DNA of 64,000 bases from Onchocerca lupi. Its lineage: Eukaryota; Nematoda; Chromadorea; Rhabditida; Onchocercidae. Below the pieces are notes generated by a model. It searched no databases, had not been told where the DNA came from, and saw nothing but the letters and a program-made list of their open reading frames with translations. The DNA is taken from positions 1-64,000 of the forward strand of contig JAOVVO010000101.1 in assembly GCA_028564675.1 (NCBI GenBank), written 5' to 3'. A program made the translations under genes and the position numbers. Below are positions 39,101 through 52,900 of this stretch, in pieces (the stretch's first letter is position 1; the number at the start of each line of letters is the position of its first letter).

Positions 39101-41695
39101 GACTGGTAATTATCTCATGATATAAGAAAAAAGAAAGTGTCGGGAATGATAAGGGACTGGGCAAAATAACACAAAGATATTTGCAGATGATAATACTATT
39201 TCGAATCAATACACATTGATGCAAAAAATGAAATCAAAAGAAAAAAAAAATAGCATAAAATTTGCATCAGTAATGTCTTGATGATTAAATAAAAATCGTT
39301 TTTTTTTTTTTTTTTAAAAAAAAGAAAAGAAAGACGAAGATGTTTGGATTAGCAAAAAGATTTTTGCAAATATAAACAGAACAACTTTTATTTTCAAACA
39401 GAAAAAAAAAGATAAGAAAAAATCGCCAAAATAATAGAAAGAGTGTAATAATGTACTTAATTTTTCATTCCACTATTTTATTGCTTCCAATCTTGCATCA
39501 AATTACACATTTTAAATTTATCAAACCAAATAGCTAACAAAATTTGGAATGACTGAATAACATTTGCATATAACATAATTACCTCATTTAATACTATAAA
39601 AATTCGATTTACTAAATATTATGTAAATCTTAGCAAACAGATTAATCGCACAATGTTGCCAATAATTATAATATCTCCTGCAATGTTTGATAAACTAATT
39701 TATATCACTATGATTCTATAGCTTATAGCATATCATCATCTCATTTATCAACTTTCATCTATTTGTTTTGTTAAATAATCTTAATGGAATATGGAAGGAG
39801 GAAAAAAATATTGTATTTATGCAAGTATTTCAGATTTTACTCATCAAAATAATATCATTTCAAAGCACTTTGGTTAATTGTTTAACAAATAACGTTAATG
39901 AAATTTCAAGAAGCATGAATAGATTGATAATATTCGCAATGAAAAAATGTATTAAAGATTTAAAAAAAATTTTCATTTCTATGAAATTTGAAAACGATTA
40001 ACTTAAATATGAAAAAATTTGAATAAGTTGATGATGAGAGATGATATAAGATAGACATGTTTCTGATTTGTCGATAAGAGCAATAAACTAAGTTTTTGCT
40101 TCAATTCAATTATTGATCGTTTGACGCCCACATCAGAGATTAATTTGTTTTTGAGAAATTAAAGAAGAGATGCAAATGAATAGGATAATGAGATTCTGGA
40201 TGGAGGAGGAGGAAAAGAGAGATCATATTTCGAAAAAGCATAAGCATTCATCTCCATACATCAAATAATTCATATACTAAAAGAATTCGATCAGTAGCCA
40301 TTCATTTTTATTTATTTGCAAATTTTTTCTCTCTTTTTTTGCCAAAACAAGTTTTTGTAATTTTAATAATATAACTGATGTGGCGCTGATGAATTTGCTA
40401 CATCAGAAAAATTCCGATATTCTTCCGGTAATGCAGAAATCAATGAAACCGCAGAAATATACGGCTTTTCAGGCGGAAAAAAAAAGTGATTCTGGAGCAA
40501 AATTGATTTGCATTCTTCGTGCTGAAAAATAGACAGAGAGTCAGAAAAGAAGATAAATAAACAGCTTTTGAAAGGATAATTCATCGATTTCATTAGTTGA
40601 TTTCAATTTTAAACTGGCTTAATTTGAAAATAGTTTAAATCAAAGTGCAACAAATATGCGACAGCAATATATTTGCAACATTAATGCGGTTTATTAATTT
40701 GCTGCATGAAAAAAATGGATATTGTTCATTAATTCTCTTTCAAATAATAACGAAAATGAAAAATAATAACTCAATCATCTTTCGTGCAAAGTTCATAAAT
40801 TGGAAGGATAAATTGATTTGACTTTTTTGCATTAATCATAGCATTATCAGGGAGCTGGCTTTGGAAAAGTGTAGTCAATAAACTTCTTTATTCGATAAAT
40901 CATCTCAAATTGCTATACAGTTTGAGACTTTTTTCGGAGAATCGAGTTTCAGAATTAATGAGAAAACGATAAAATTAATACAAAGTGTTTTTAAGAATCA
41001 AATTTCAGCGGAGAAATCTATTGAAATCAAAAGAAACATTGAAAATCAAAAAGAAAAAAAATTCAGACATTTTTAAAATTCTTAGACAAAGAATAAACAG
41101 ACATTTTTCAAATTGAAGAAAGATTATTTTTGAAAAAATCATAATGATTTTTTAACATTTATTGGCTCTACTTTGATTGAAGGAATTCAAGAAGTTGTCA
41201 AGACAAAAGATGAGAAAATGAAATTCCTCATCACTAGTATTTCTATGCAAAAGATCATTTATAGTCTAATGGCCTACAAATAAGTTGGAATGAAAGTTTG
41301 ATAGCTAATATTTTGAAAATATTTCTCAATAATTTTACATTCAACTGCTAGTCATGCGATAATTTCGAGATCTGTTGGGCAGGCTTGATCGAACGACACC
41401 TTCGTAGTCTAGGCGCTTTAAGTTGTCATGCAAGGTTAACTTAGAAGAGGAGGAAAATTCGCAGAATATTCGTCGTCAACCAATTGTCGCATTCTTCCAT
41501 CTGTCCTTCCTTTTCAATCGTAGCACACACAGATGGCCAACAATAAATTCATTCAACATTTAATTAGGCAAAGGATAAGAAGGAGGAGAAGCGAGGAATT
41601 TAAGGGAACCATTGAAAAAGGATAGAGACGAATTCTTTTCATTCAAATCAAAGGAATTCGAAAAAAAAAGTTGGAAAAAGAAATTCATTTTTTTT

Positions 41696-41735
<40 letters not shown>

Positions 41736-44512
41736 AAACTAACGAGAAACGTATCTTAGCTATAAATCAATTTGGAACGATGAATTAAGCGTAAAAGACA
41801 AAAAAAATTTAGAAATTTTAGAAAAAATTTATTGTTTTTTCAAAATATACTGTTATTGCAAATTTATATCCCAAGTCATTCCTTCATTTATTTTACTTAT
41901 TTATTCATTCATTTCATTCATTCTTTTCATTCATTCCTTACATTCATTCATTCATCTCATCCATTCCTTTCATTCATTCATTCCCCACATTCATTCATCC
42001 CATTCATTCCTTTCATTCATTCATTTCAATTTCTCTAAACTTCACGCATGTATTGCATGTTACCACACTATACACTTGACTGGAATATTTCAATAAAAAT
42101 TCAAAAAAACTCGACTTGTCATCTCTCTCTCCTGATGTGCAGTCCTTTTCATTGTTGACCTTGGCTTGCAGTTTTCATGCATCAAATACGGCGAATCATA
42201 TGGCACACAATGGTAATCATTATGATTCTCACAAAATCCAGTTTAATTCTTCTCTTCTCTATTCATAAAGTAAACAATAACATTGTCATCTCCATGTTTC
42301 TCATGTAATCGATGGCTGTCGATACCGAATATAAATTATTGAATGTTATTGATGAACTATTTAGTGGAGGACTGTAAAACTTTTCATAATGTTAATATTT
42401 GATTACTGAAATGAAAGTTATTTGAATATGATTGGATGAATTATTGAAAAAATCAAATGCTGAGGATAACTTTCTTTTTTTTTTTTTGAATTTTGTCTTG
42501 AATAATATCAAGATCTAAACAATCAATAATAAGAAAAATATTAAAATCAAGCAGCAAAGAGAGGAAGCAGCAAAAATGATGGACAAAGAGAGGAGCCATA
42601 CGGATGGAATGGCAAGAGTAAAATGATCTCTTGAAGATTAGAATTTTGAAGATGCCTCGAAATATCAAATAATAACAATTCTTTTCATACAGAAGAAGCA
42701 AGCGCTGCACTTCAGCAATGGAATAAACTTTGAAGATGAATGAATTGTTGGAATAAATTTAATCGACGAGAGCTACCGCTTATCTCAAGTATCTTTGTCG
42801 TTCATATGTGAATATTTATCAATGAAACAAGAAAGCTAAAAGTGGAGAGCTTTCCGGATGAAGCATCGTGTATCTTTTCGAGTTGATCGATAAAATCAGG
42901 GATATAATGGAACGAGAATATGGATGTATAAAACTTTTTGTAGCAGTCTATCTACCCTCCGAATAAGCTTAGTGAGAGGCTGAAATAAAATTGAATAGGC
43001 TCTAAAATGAAATTGGAAACTAAACTGGCCTAAAAGAATTCATACGCTTTTATGGCAATCCTTTTTTTGAGATATTTCTGTCTTTTGTTTTGTATAGATT
43101 AAGTTAGATTATTTTTTGTTTTTACTTTTTTCTTTTTATCACTTTTCGCCAGGAACTACAGAAAAAAGTTCTATAAATGAAAGTATTTCATTTATTTTCA
43201 AATTTCTTCTTAAATTTGTTACATCAAGAATGAAAGTTTGCTAGTGATAATATTAAAGTCAAAATTATTCTGAAAATTCAATTATCAAAATAATTTTACA
43301 CTGCCAAAAAATTACGTACTATTCTTTTAGAATTTTCGATAGCATCAATGATTATTCTAGATGAAATGACAATAACAACTTTCAAAATTATTCTTTAGGG
43401 AATCAGAATTCCAGAAAATAAATATTTATCTTTGGAATATCACTTTGCCCTTTTCGTCCTCTAAGCCTCTAAGCTTTATCATAAATTATGCTTCACATTT
43501 GGATTAATCAAATTAGAAATATGTCATATTGGTGAAGATGGGAGCAGATTCTCTCACAGATGCAATAATTCACAATAGAGCGATTGTGAAAACAGTTTAG
43601 AAATGCTGTTTAATGTATGCTGTAAAGAAATCTGTTGCCAATGAATGGTTTGTAAATAAAATTGCTGAAAATGATAGGAAAAAATGAAGCGATCAATGAA
43701 TGCATCATTATTCTATGAATTATCTGCGAAAATTCTTAAAAGTGCTTTCATTTTGTTCTGCCAAAAATTTCAGCTCAAATTAAATGAAAAATATTTGATG
43801 AATGAATATTTATTAAAATTGTTTATTCATTTATTCATGAAAAGAAAAAATATCGATTAATGTTAATTTACTAAAACCCTCTTTGCTTTCCTTTAGCTCC
43901 TCAAAGTAAATAATTGTTTTGCATGGATATTCTACAAATGAAATAATTCAGTTACAGAAAATAATGAGAATTACATCCAGTAAAAAGTTTCCACTAATTT
44001 GTTTATCTTTTCAACTTCTTTCAGAGTATATTTGTTCTTCCCTTTCTTGTCATTTCTAATGCATACTAATGATTTTCACAATTGTTAAGTCATTTGGCTG
44101 TATGAAAGAATATGAAGATATATAATGATGGATGCTGATATATTTATTTTCCGAAAGGATTATGGAAGGGATTATTCTAATGCAACTTTCTCTCAGATCT
44201 ATTTCTAATTCATATTAATTCTAAACTTTCTCGGGAAGAATGATTATGAGACAGGAAAAGAGAATTAAAAATGTTTACTGAATTCGAAAATTTACCGCTC
44301 AAGATGCGTGTTTGAAGCATGGCTGAATGTTGTTGATCATTCCGATCATGCTGAGTGTCACGTCGTTGACGGAATTGTTTACCACGTCGTTTACTGCTAT
44401 CAATAACACTGATAGTACCGGATAAAGCAAGACTGGATGCATTGGTATAAATATTTCTACCACTCAGAATATCACTGTTGATGTTGCTCTTATTGTTGCT
44501 ACTTTCATTCAT
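33149..44512 (-). CDS. AMP-activated protein kinase gamma subunit (four CBS domains)
   Basis: Ten exons in consistent phase (44296-44512, 37387-37490, 36813-36920, 36319-36379, 35999-36099, 35252-35451, 34813-34939, 34439-34519, 33729-33881, 33149-33385) give 462 residues. The start follows a TTTCAAG acceptor by one base. About 200 Ser/Asn/Arg-rich residues precede four CBS repeats. Landmarks are NCYELAPHAGRVILVD, VLTLTDF (CBS1), LYLLTIKRIL (CBS2), VSSLPI-type strand in YRISSLPIID with CKTDIA (CBS3), and GAISLSDF (CBS4). The gamma subunit binds AMP, ADP and ATP and regulates the kinase. The ribose-binding Asp residues of CBS1, 3 and 4 are present, but several phosphate contacts of mammalian gamma-1 differ: Arg70 is Gly, His151 is Ile and His298 is Cys, while Arg152, Arg224 and Arg299 equivalents remain. 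This resembles the divergent gamma paralogues known in nematodes. The 6.8-kb first intron separates the N-terminal exon. Confidence 0.93.
37907..37965. repeat. Short direct duplication, period 32 bp
   Basis: The word ggaaaatgattactggatgg and its flanks (27 bp identical) occur at 37907-37933 and again from 37939. It lies in the long first intron of the AMPK gamma gene. Confidence 0.8.
40363..40521 (-). CDS. Candidate alternative exon inside AMPK gamma intron 1
   Basis: Behind a strong TATTTTTCAG acceptor, 52 codons are open to a TAA at 40363. The peptide is not low in complexity: it begins HEECKSILLQNH, continues PPEKPYISAVSLISALPEEY, and ends SSAPHQLYY. Codons look like those of neighbouring genes. 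The entry phase is 0, while the first AMPK gamma exon leaves phase 1, so it cannot be spliced to that exon in this frame. It could be a terminal exon fed by another 5' exon, a nested gene, or chance. No family was recognised. Confidence 0.3.
   Translation of the reverse strand, partial: HEECKSILLQNHFFFPPEKPYISAVSLISALPEEYRNFSDVANSSAPHQLYY
41698..41734. repeat. Poly-T run of 37 bases
   Basis: The longest homopolymer in the window, in AMPK gamma intron 1. Confidence 0.9.
41880..42030. repeat. Degenerate ATTC tetranucleotide array
   Basis: About 150 bp of imperfect (CATT)n/(ATTC)n with interruptions. It produces a spurious His/Ser/Phe/Ile open frame. Confidence 0.85.
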
Positions 44513-46137
44513 TCTTGAAATTAATCGAATTTCCTTGATAGATCTCGTTCAGCGAAATGCTTTCTCGTTTGCAAATTTAATAGACTTGTTATTTATTGCA
44601 AAAGAAAAAGAAAAATACGCCGAATGAGTTTTAAATTTTCAAACATAATTTTACCGCAAAATTGAAATATTTGAAAGTAATAGAAAGAAAGTGAAATCGT
44701 CTTGTTCAAAGTTAAATAATCGAGTTGAACCATTGACTTATATCAGTTATTAACTACGAGCGGTCTGTTTCAATTTCCGAATGTAATAATAATGGTAACT
44801 ATTTTTTTGAAATCGAATTTGAACGAATGAAATTATTGAAAGAAGAGGAAAGAGAGAAGCAAAAGCTGTTCTTAGAGAATATTCGATAGATTCTCGGGAA
44901 TTAGTCGATAAGTCTGTAATTTCATTTTTTTGAACAACTTATACGGTAAGAATGATTCGAAATCGGTAACATATCGTCTGAATATTTCTGATATAGCGAA
45001 TGTTTGGCTTGTTAACGGAATTGTTGGTAAAATTGATGCATATTTTTCGAATTGATGACTAATAATAACATTTTAATATCACTGTTTCCATCGCAGCAGC
45101 AATCATCAATGCCACAGCGGTTTCATTATCTTGGACCTCTTCACTTCTGATAAAAGCTATTGATAAAAAGGTCACGAAATGTAGGCAACATAACATTTGG
45201 ATGCTTTTCTATGCTAATCATCAATTATATCATTCCGCTCGTCATTCGTTATTTCCCAAACATTTCCAGCCATAAATATTGCTCTATTCTTTCCATCCTT
45301 TCTTTCCAATTATTTGAAATATATATATGTATTTGAAATGAAACAATAAGTGAATGGCATGAAATTATCATTATTATCATTATCATGACTATCAATCATT
45401 ACCGTCATCATTGTAAAGTGTACGGAATCAAAGAGCCAATATAATTCAAGATGCTTTGGAATTCTTGTTTTCTTTTCAAATTAATGCATAGCTAATAAAT
45501 TCGGCACTATTTCTTGATTTTACAAATATCGAAAAAATTTGGTGAAGAGTTACTTTCATAGTCGATATTTTCTTCACTTATTCAGAATTACTTTCAGACC
45601 TAGCTGTTATAGTATAATTTACTGACAAGACACTAAATACGAACTTCATAAATTGTCATGCAAACTTGTCAAAAGTTCCAAGATGTAAGCGATTGGATGG
45701 AAGAGAAGAAGTGGAAGAAGAGAAAAGAGCAAAAATGCGAGCTTTATCTAAATTGCTTTTGTTTTGATTCACTTTCTGAAAATAATTCAAATTCAATTTT
45801 TCGAACATTTTCAAAAAAAAATATCGAGAAGCTTATCGCATGACAAAATATTATAGTCCAATAATACTGCAATAAAAATTTTCAATGGGGAATTTTTTTT
45901 TCGAATGGAAATTGTCGTAATAAATGCTCCTTTTCATATTAGAAGGCATATTTCATAGAAATAAGAAAGAAAAGATATTACAAAAATTGCTTCAATGCTT
46001 CTGTTCCTTATTAGCTAAATTATTGTAATAAATTCTTGGCAAATTCTAAATTTTTTCCTCCGCATTCTTTGAATCGAATATTTTTGAAGAATTGCATGAA
46101 TCTGCTTTGAAATTAATCTTTTCTGTTTAAATTTTCT

Positions 46138-46165
46138 ACTTTCACAGATGTATGTCTGTGAAAGT
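46138..46165. repeat. 11-bp perfect hairpin
   Basis: Arms actttcacaga and tctgtgaaagt flank the 6-base loop tgtatg. It lies in intergenic DNA; function unknown. Confidence 0.7.
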
Positions 46166-47571
46166 GCTTTTCGAAAGGTCACTTAATTGTCACCTCTGAT
46201 ATTTCACTTTATCTGATGCTAAGAAATAGTGTAGAAATATATTATAATTAATAAATAATAACAAAGGAAAAGAAATTTGTGAAAATAAGCTTGAAATCCG
46301 AGATAGCTGAACAAATGTAAATTGAAGCTTGCTAGAGTGATAAAATATAAAATGGATGACATGTCATTCATTTCTTGATCCAAGAAAATGATTAATTGCG
46401 CGAAGAATTTCAATTAATTGATTGATTAAGCTTGGGAATAAGACAAGATAAATTGAAAATAAAAAATTTGATTTATTTTTTCTTAAAAAAACAACAGAGT
46501 TTTTCCATCAAATTTTTAACTATGAAAAAAATATTGACGGAAAGTTAGTAAACAAGATTTGCACTATAAGTAAATAGTTGTGCTAGGAAAAGAAAAAAAA
46601 TAAGAATCTGAGTATCAGTTTTATGTATATTTATTGTTCTCAAAGACTGAAGATTGAAGAATGGATTTAATTGCTGTTGTTTGTTTGAAAATTCATTTTT
46701 CATTGTGTGAAGCAATCGTTGCAATTTTCCATTTAATCAATTGTCAGTTTTATAGTACAATCACATTGATCTCATTAATCTCTATCTTTTGTAGTAACAA
46801 TAGGAGCAGTTGGTTTGTTTGTAAACTTAAGACAAAGAAAGTTGAATTATTCTTTTCATTTCATTTAGATTTCGCATTTTATTCCAATATCTTTCCCATC
46901 CATATGCCATAAAATATACACTGAAACAGATTTTTCGATTAATATAAAAAAAAAGAAGAAAGAAATACCAGGAAAAAAAGATGGAGAACTCCGATCACGG
47001 ACACGGGCGCAAATTGAGGACGACCAAATTGACGATTTATTAGCATTTGTAAAAAAAAGTTCAAGCGAATCGATCGACCGGTTTCCTGTTTACATAAAAG
47101 ATCTCTTGAAGAGTTCGAATTGCATAATGCTGCTTAGCATTTCCTTTCTTGCCTTTTTACTCCTTCCTACTTCAATTATATCTTTGCTTTATTAAATTGC
47201 TCAGTTGCGAGCCATTGCCTTTGTTAGGCTATTAATATAATTAACTCATGCTTAATTCGTTCAAATTAAAAATAATCAGAACTTTCCTCCATATTTTGAA
47301 AAATAATTCGAAGCTTCCGTATTTCAACATTCGATATTTTAAGTCCGAAGAATTTTAAATTATGAAATCAATACAAGCAGGAAAATGGCATTAATTATGC
47401 ATATAATGACGTTTCATCTTAATCTATAATCAAATCAAAATGCAATAATATAAATTTGATTTTGAAGTACAATCCTTCTATGCATTTATGTATACATACA
47501 TATCAATTTGAAATCAATACATGTATATAATCATTTCACGCTACACAGGAATGAAAAATAACTTAAGAGAG

Positions 47572-47638
47572 AAATTTTGAAACTTCCAATTATCCCCGAA
47601 CATTTATTGTTCGAGGATATTTGGAAATTTCAAAATTT
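47572..47638 (-). ncRNA. MicroRNA-precursor-like hairpin
   Basis: Two 30-base arms (47572-47601 and 47609-47638) flank a 7-base loop. They differ from perfect complementarity at three positions. If the minus strand is transcribed, two of these become G-U wobbles and one is an A-A mismatch, so the RNA folds as a nearly uninterrupted stem of 67 nt in total. Size, loop and pairing fit an animal pre-miRNA. The site is intergenic, about 2.3 kb beyond the 3' end of SHPRH. A palindromic mobile-element remnant is the main alternative. I recognise no known seed. Confidence 0.4.
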
Positions 47639-49968
47639 GACCTATAAAAATATACAGCTGGCTTTTGCATTTATGAGACTTATCGTCTGGATGGCTGGAG
47701 TAGAAATATGTTGAAAAAAAAAAAAAAAATTAGTTTGATGAATGATATCGTAAAAGCCAGCCATATGTTGAAAAATTCGCTCAAAAAAAAAAAAAAAAAA
47801 AACGATATTCTGTGCTTGCATCGCATATACGATATTTTAGGATGAGCAGATAAAATGTCAAAGAAAGAAATCGAAATATGAATGTCGAAATTTCATTTCA
47901 TAAATGATTGGTTGGTTGATTGCGGTGAACAGAAGTTAACATAATTTGCTGCTGCTAGTAGTTCGTAGGATGATAATGACAAATTTTTCGGTTAATAAAT
48001 TAGCGATGGAAAAGGGAGGAAATAGAAGATTTGCGTTGATGTTGGATGATATTATGCATGCTGCACTCAACTAACTCCAATGATCAATAATTTCAATTCC
48101 AAAAGATAACACAAACACCGACTGAATAATCTAAGCATAAGTTGTTGTTATAATCTTACCATTGTTATAAACTGAACAATTAAGCGCATAGAATGCAGAA
48201 AAAGAATAATAGCGCATAGCGAAAAAAGAATTAATGTCAAATAATTTATGAAATTTTTAGTGGAAGTAATTAAAAAAAAGAAACTTAATTAAAACATACA
48301 TAAAAATGAGCCAAAATTGCAGTTTGGGTAAAAAGTAATTTTCGATTCGTCCCATTCCAAATTTCTATTGGTTAAAAAGAAGAAAAGGACAAAAGGCTTT
48401 TTTTTTTTCTTGGCTAATTTTTAGAAACTGTAATAAAGCCTATCTTACATGATGATTCATTTGCACTTTTCATCTTCAGAATACTCATTTCACCCTTTTA
48501 ATTATTGCTACTATACAATTTCGTGCATGACAACATCTCATTGCCAAATTTAATCATGAAATTTTTTTATCAAATAAACACCGAATAATATTTTTAATTG
48601 AAAAAATATTCTTGAATTACAAATTAATTCTTTAATTGATATATTAAATCTCGTATCACAGGACAGATTAGGAATAAAAAAAGAAATTGAATTTGAAGCA
48701 TATCGATTGATTATTAATAATGCTTTTTTTACCAATTATTCGGATTTCTATCTGAAGCATTATACATAAATCTTTCTACAATCTATAATAAACCATCTAT
48801 AAATATTTTAGATAGCGAAGGTTATTTTATCATATATAATATCAATACCATCCTTGGAATTAATGATGGATTTAAAATCTGGCTAAATATTTAAAATCTT
48901 CAAATTCCTTACCACAGAACATTGAAATATTTACAAAATACGGTAATGTAATAGTAAATTTCCTATAAAATCTTTACGAAATTTCTTCGACGTAAAATAA
49001 TTCCGAAATTCAATACTTTTTTTCGGTATTCACCGCTAAAAACTTATGCTCTTCTTCTAAAAATAAATCTTTATCACGTTACATATCGAAGTTGAAAAAT
49101 AACTGTAATGCAAATATTTCTTTGGCATTAAAATATTGAAATTCACTTTTTTGACCATTCTAAATAATCAGACGACATGTGATATTTCCAAAAAACTGAT
49201 GTTTTTTAGTAATTCCGAAAAGATGTCTTTTAATTCGAAGCTTTCATAGTTCCCATTAATACATGTTTAATTTACGATGCATCTGTGTGTAGTTCGTGGC
49301 AAACTGACTGACTCTTTTCTCAGACAAATCATGCATTGTTAAGTGGAAAATGAAGCTTAATTTACTTATTTAACTTCAGTTTACTTCATCTACTGTTCGA
49401 TCTTTGCAATGATGGTCATTTTTGCTGAATAAATTCACATCGTGACCTGCATCGTGAGTTAAAAAATTCAAGTTTAACATCAGATCTCTTAAATATAGAA
49501 AAAGGTTTCAAATTCTAAGTTATTCCCACTTTATTTCATTTCCCTCCTCTTCCTCTTTCCTATCAGACCAAACTGACAGCAATAATGAATGAGGTGTTAA
49601 ACTAAATGTTATTTCTTGAAACTTAAATAGTTAAAATCTTTATTTTCTTTATTACACAACAAATATTAAAAGCTCGTGTAAGTATTTCATAAAATTTAGT
49701 TTGACAAAGTAAAACTCTCTTTATTATTCCTGAGAAAATGTTTACATAGAAGTGTGTACACTATATTATTAACACGTTTAGAAAAATATGGGATGCGAAA
49801 CAACAGGGTAGCATTCTAATACTTAGCTATAAACATTCTTTCATAATGAATTTTCTTAGGCTCAACATTTCGTTCTTACTGACGAATTACTAAAACAAAA
49901 TTAAAAAGAAAAGAGATCCTGATCGATGAGAACAATGAATTAATATCAATGCTGCTTCGAATCGGAAA

Positions 49969-52900
49969 TTACTCATCACACACTACTTCTTCATTATTAC
50001 CCATTAAACCTGCAATTTGAAATCAGAATTATAAATCTGATTAAGACAACTTTCTATCCTGCATCTAGGTAAAAAAAATCATTAATAGTTTTGAAACTTA
50101 TTTAGGATGAAAATCTAATTTCCTCACTACTTTGCAAGATATAGGCTGTTTTTATGGAGACACAATATGAGGAACAACAACCATTGTAACCAGGAATCAG
50201 AAACAAAAGCATATTAACGGTAATAAAATGATTGTCGAATGCAAAAAAAATTTAACAAACCAAGAAGATGTACAATACTCTGTACAGTCCAGTCTTTATC
50301 CTGATCTTGAGAATATTTGTAATAGATCTGTTCCTCGATGGAACCGTAAACTACAAAATGATGCACGATCATTTGTTTCTTTTGACCAATCCGATCAATT
50401 CGACCTATCGCCTCAAATAATCATTATAAATGTGTTGTAGTGCATAGAATGAAACACATCATTATTAGGAAATATACATTGAAAAGTAACCGACTGAATG
50501 ACAAATAATCAAAATCATGGATTTTGCAACAAAATCAGTAAGTCACCACTTTTTTTATATTTCGAATTTTGAAAAAATATCCGATGTCTTACTTGAGCAA
50601 TTTGAGAAATATCCATTTGTGGCTCCACAAATATTATATGATTGGCAACGGTAAGATTCAAACCACGTGCACCCAAATTCATTGGTATAACAAGCAGCTG
50701 TAAAATGAATTCCTCAGATTGATTAAAAAAACATAACAGAGATTAAACAATTAAAAGACTGGGAAACTCATTAAGCGACTTTTAAAATTCCAGTTAGGAA
50801 AGCAACAAATACAAATTTCACGAAACAATCATATGTACAAGCCGAATTGGTTTTTAGAATTTCACTATATATAATTTCTACTAATTTATTTCCAATATAA
50901 CAACAGGAAAAATTCGCAAAAACTAAAGAAAAGAACACAGGATAAATAGCTTGCTTCAATTTCAGGTTTCAGTCGAAAATCAGCAAGAATTTTCTGTCGA
51001 TTTGTCCCCAAGAAGTTCAGAAAATTGATCTTATTTTCGGATAATACCCCACAGAGTGGATTAATTAGCATTGAAAGAGATGTAAATAGCAATGTTTTCG
51101 ATGTTGGATCACGCAGCCGAATTGATTTGATACGTCGTAATATGGCATCAATCTAAAGTTTTGAATCATTATTATTAGCATTTTGAATCTGAACAGTACG
51201 AAAAACTAAATATTATGGTAGATAAATATATATTAGAGGAGAGTATAAATAAATTCACTGTAAACTTTATGTATTTACTGTTTAAGCATGTGCATAAGAT
51301 GGCACAATAAATAGAATCTATTTCATAAACAATTCCGACTTATTATTAAGCTTGGAAGAAAGAAAAGTAAAGTTCGACCTTAATAGAAACACTCCTTTTC
51401 AATTGTATATTTGGTACATCCAGCAAATGAGTATTTTTTTCTGATGCCTTGCTTTGTACATATGAAATCTGACTTATATAAGTAGTACTTCGACATACAA
51501 CACATACGAGTAATCCATCATTTCTGAGATCTGTTCCATTTCTAAAAAACATAAATAAAAAAACTTTCAAATAACTAAATTATTAATGCATTTTATCAAT
51601 GTACAGCATGCTGAACTATTATATCATCTTATCATTAATGAGCATATGTTATGCATTATAGAATTCATTATTTTGCTTAACTTATGTATTCATAAAAAAT
51701 TTTTTAAGATACTTAGCAAAATAACTTGAAGAAATGCTACCTTTCTTTTTATAACGATGAAATTTATTTAATACAGCACCATAAACTGCATCTTCTCGCA
51801 GTAGTGAATAAGTATTTTATAAAAATTATTGGATTAATGAGGAAAAAATCATTAAAAAAGTGCAAATTACCTGTTGTTAAATAAATAAATTAAATCACTG
51901 AAGAAAAATAAAGAAATTCTGAATGGATTTAAATTGAAATTGTCAAAACTAAATTACCGTCCAGTAAGCCGATTAAAACATATTACGCAAAGACAGTGGG
52001 CACAAGGATAGACAATCCACGCATCTCTTAAGACTGTTAAACATATTGGACAATCGTACGTTTGTTGAGAACGCAAATTGGACAAATAACGCAATTTCGC
52101 TAAACAACGAGACTGCTTCAATTTCTCCAATTCTAGTGCATTTAAATCGGTGTTACGCTGAAAATTATGCTTTTATATGGAAGAAATAAAAAGAGGAGAA
52201 AAATGAGGAGAAAAGTGAGAAATTTACAGTTACTAAAAAAATTATGCTAGTGCGGAAATTCAAAATTACATTACTGTTATCGATAAGAAATAGAAAATTT
52301 CGCAAGTTTCCAAAAAACCTTATCATTTTCTGTTCCTCGAATAATTAAATTAATGGGTAAACGAAAGCCGTATTTCGTTATTTCATCCACTGTTGCATAT
52401 TGCAAGCGAAGCTTACATTGGCGGACTTCATCACTGAAGAAAGCATAAATGTAAGAAAAACAAGGATTCAAAGACGAATAAGTAAAAATGCTCTCACTAA
52501 TTCATAGATCTCATTTTAAGTTTAAAATTGTGCATTCAAACTTCAAATTCTAATTGAAATAATCATAACAGGGACATTTATTTCGTTCTTTTTCATCGTT
52601 TTTACTCTTTTTGTTTCTTTAACTTGCTATATTAGTTAGTAATTTCTCTGTCTGTCTGCTAGGGAATAAAATAATCCCCCTGACTGATGGCTGAATTACG
52701 AATTTAAAGAGTAAGGTTTTTTTTTTTTTTAAATTACGGTTCCAAACATTTATGAATCAGATTCTGTAAGAATGAATAAGAATAAGAATAAATTTCTACC
52801 AAGTTTATGCTCATATCATCCATCAAGTTATTGTCTGACTTCATTTTTGCAAAATTGCGACTTCAGTTGTGTTAAAACAAAATCAGACAATAACTTGATA

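Larger units (their letters stand above)
44513..49968. other. Intergenic region between AMPK gamma and SHPRH
   Basis: About 5.5 kb, strongly AT-rich, with no coding exon chain on either strand. It should hold the AMPK gamma promoter at its left end. It contains an 11-bp perfect hairpin at 46138-46165, a 30-bp hairpin at 47572-47638 (listed separately), and A-runs near 47720 and 47786-47802. Confidence 0.5.

Noticed and set aside
41380..41450. tRNA-like stretch with TTCGATC/GATCGAA
   Set aside because: No paired T-arm or acceptor stem could be drawn on either strand.
41832..42038. 68-codon His/Ser/Phe/Ile-rich open frame
   Set aside because: It is the translation of a degenerate ATTC tetranucleotide array.
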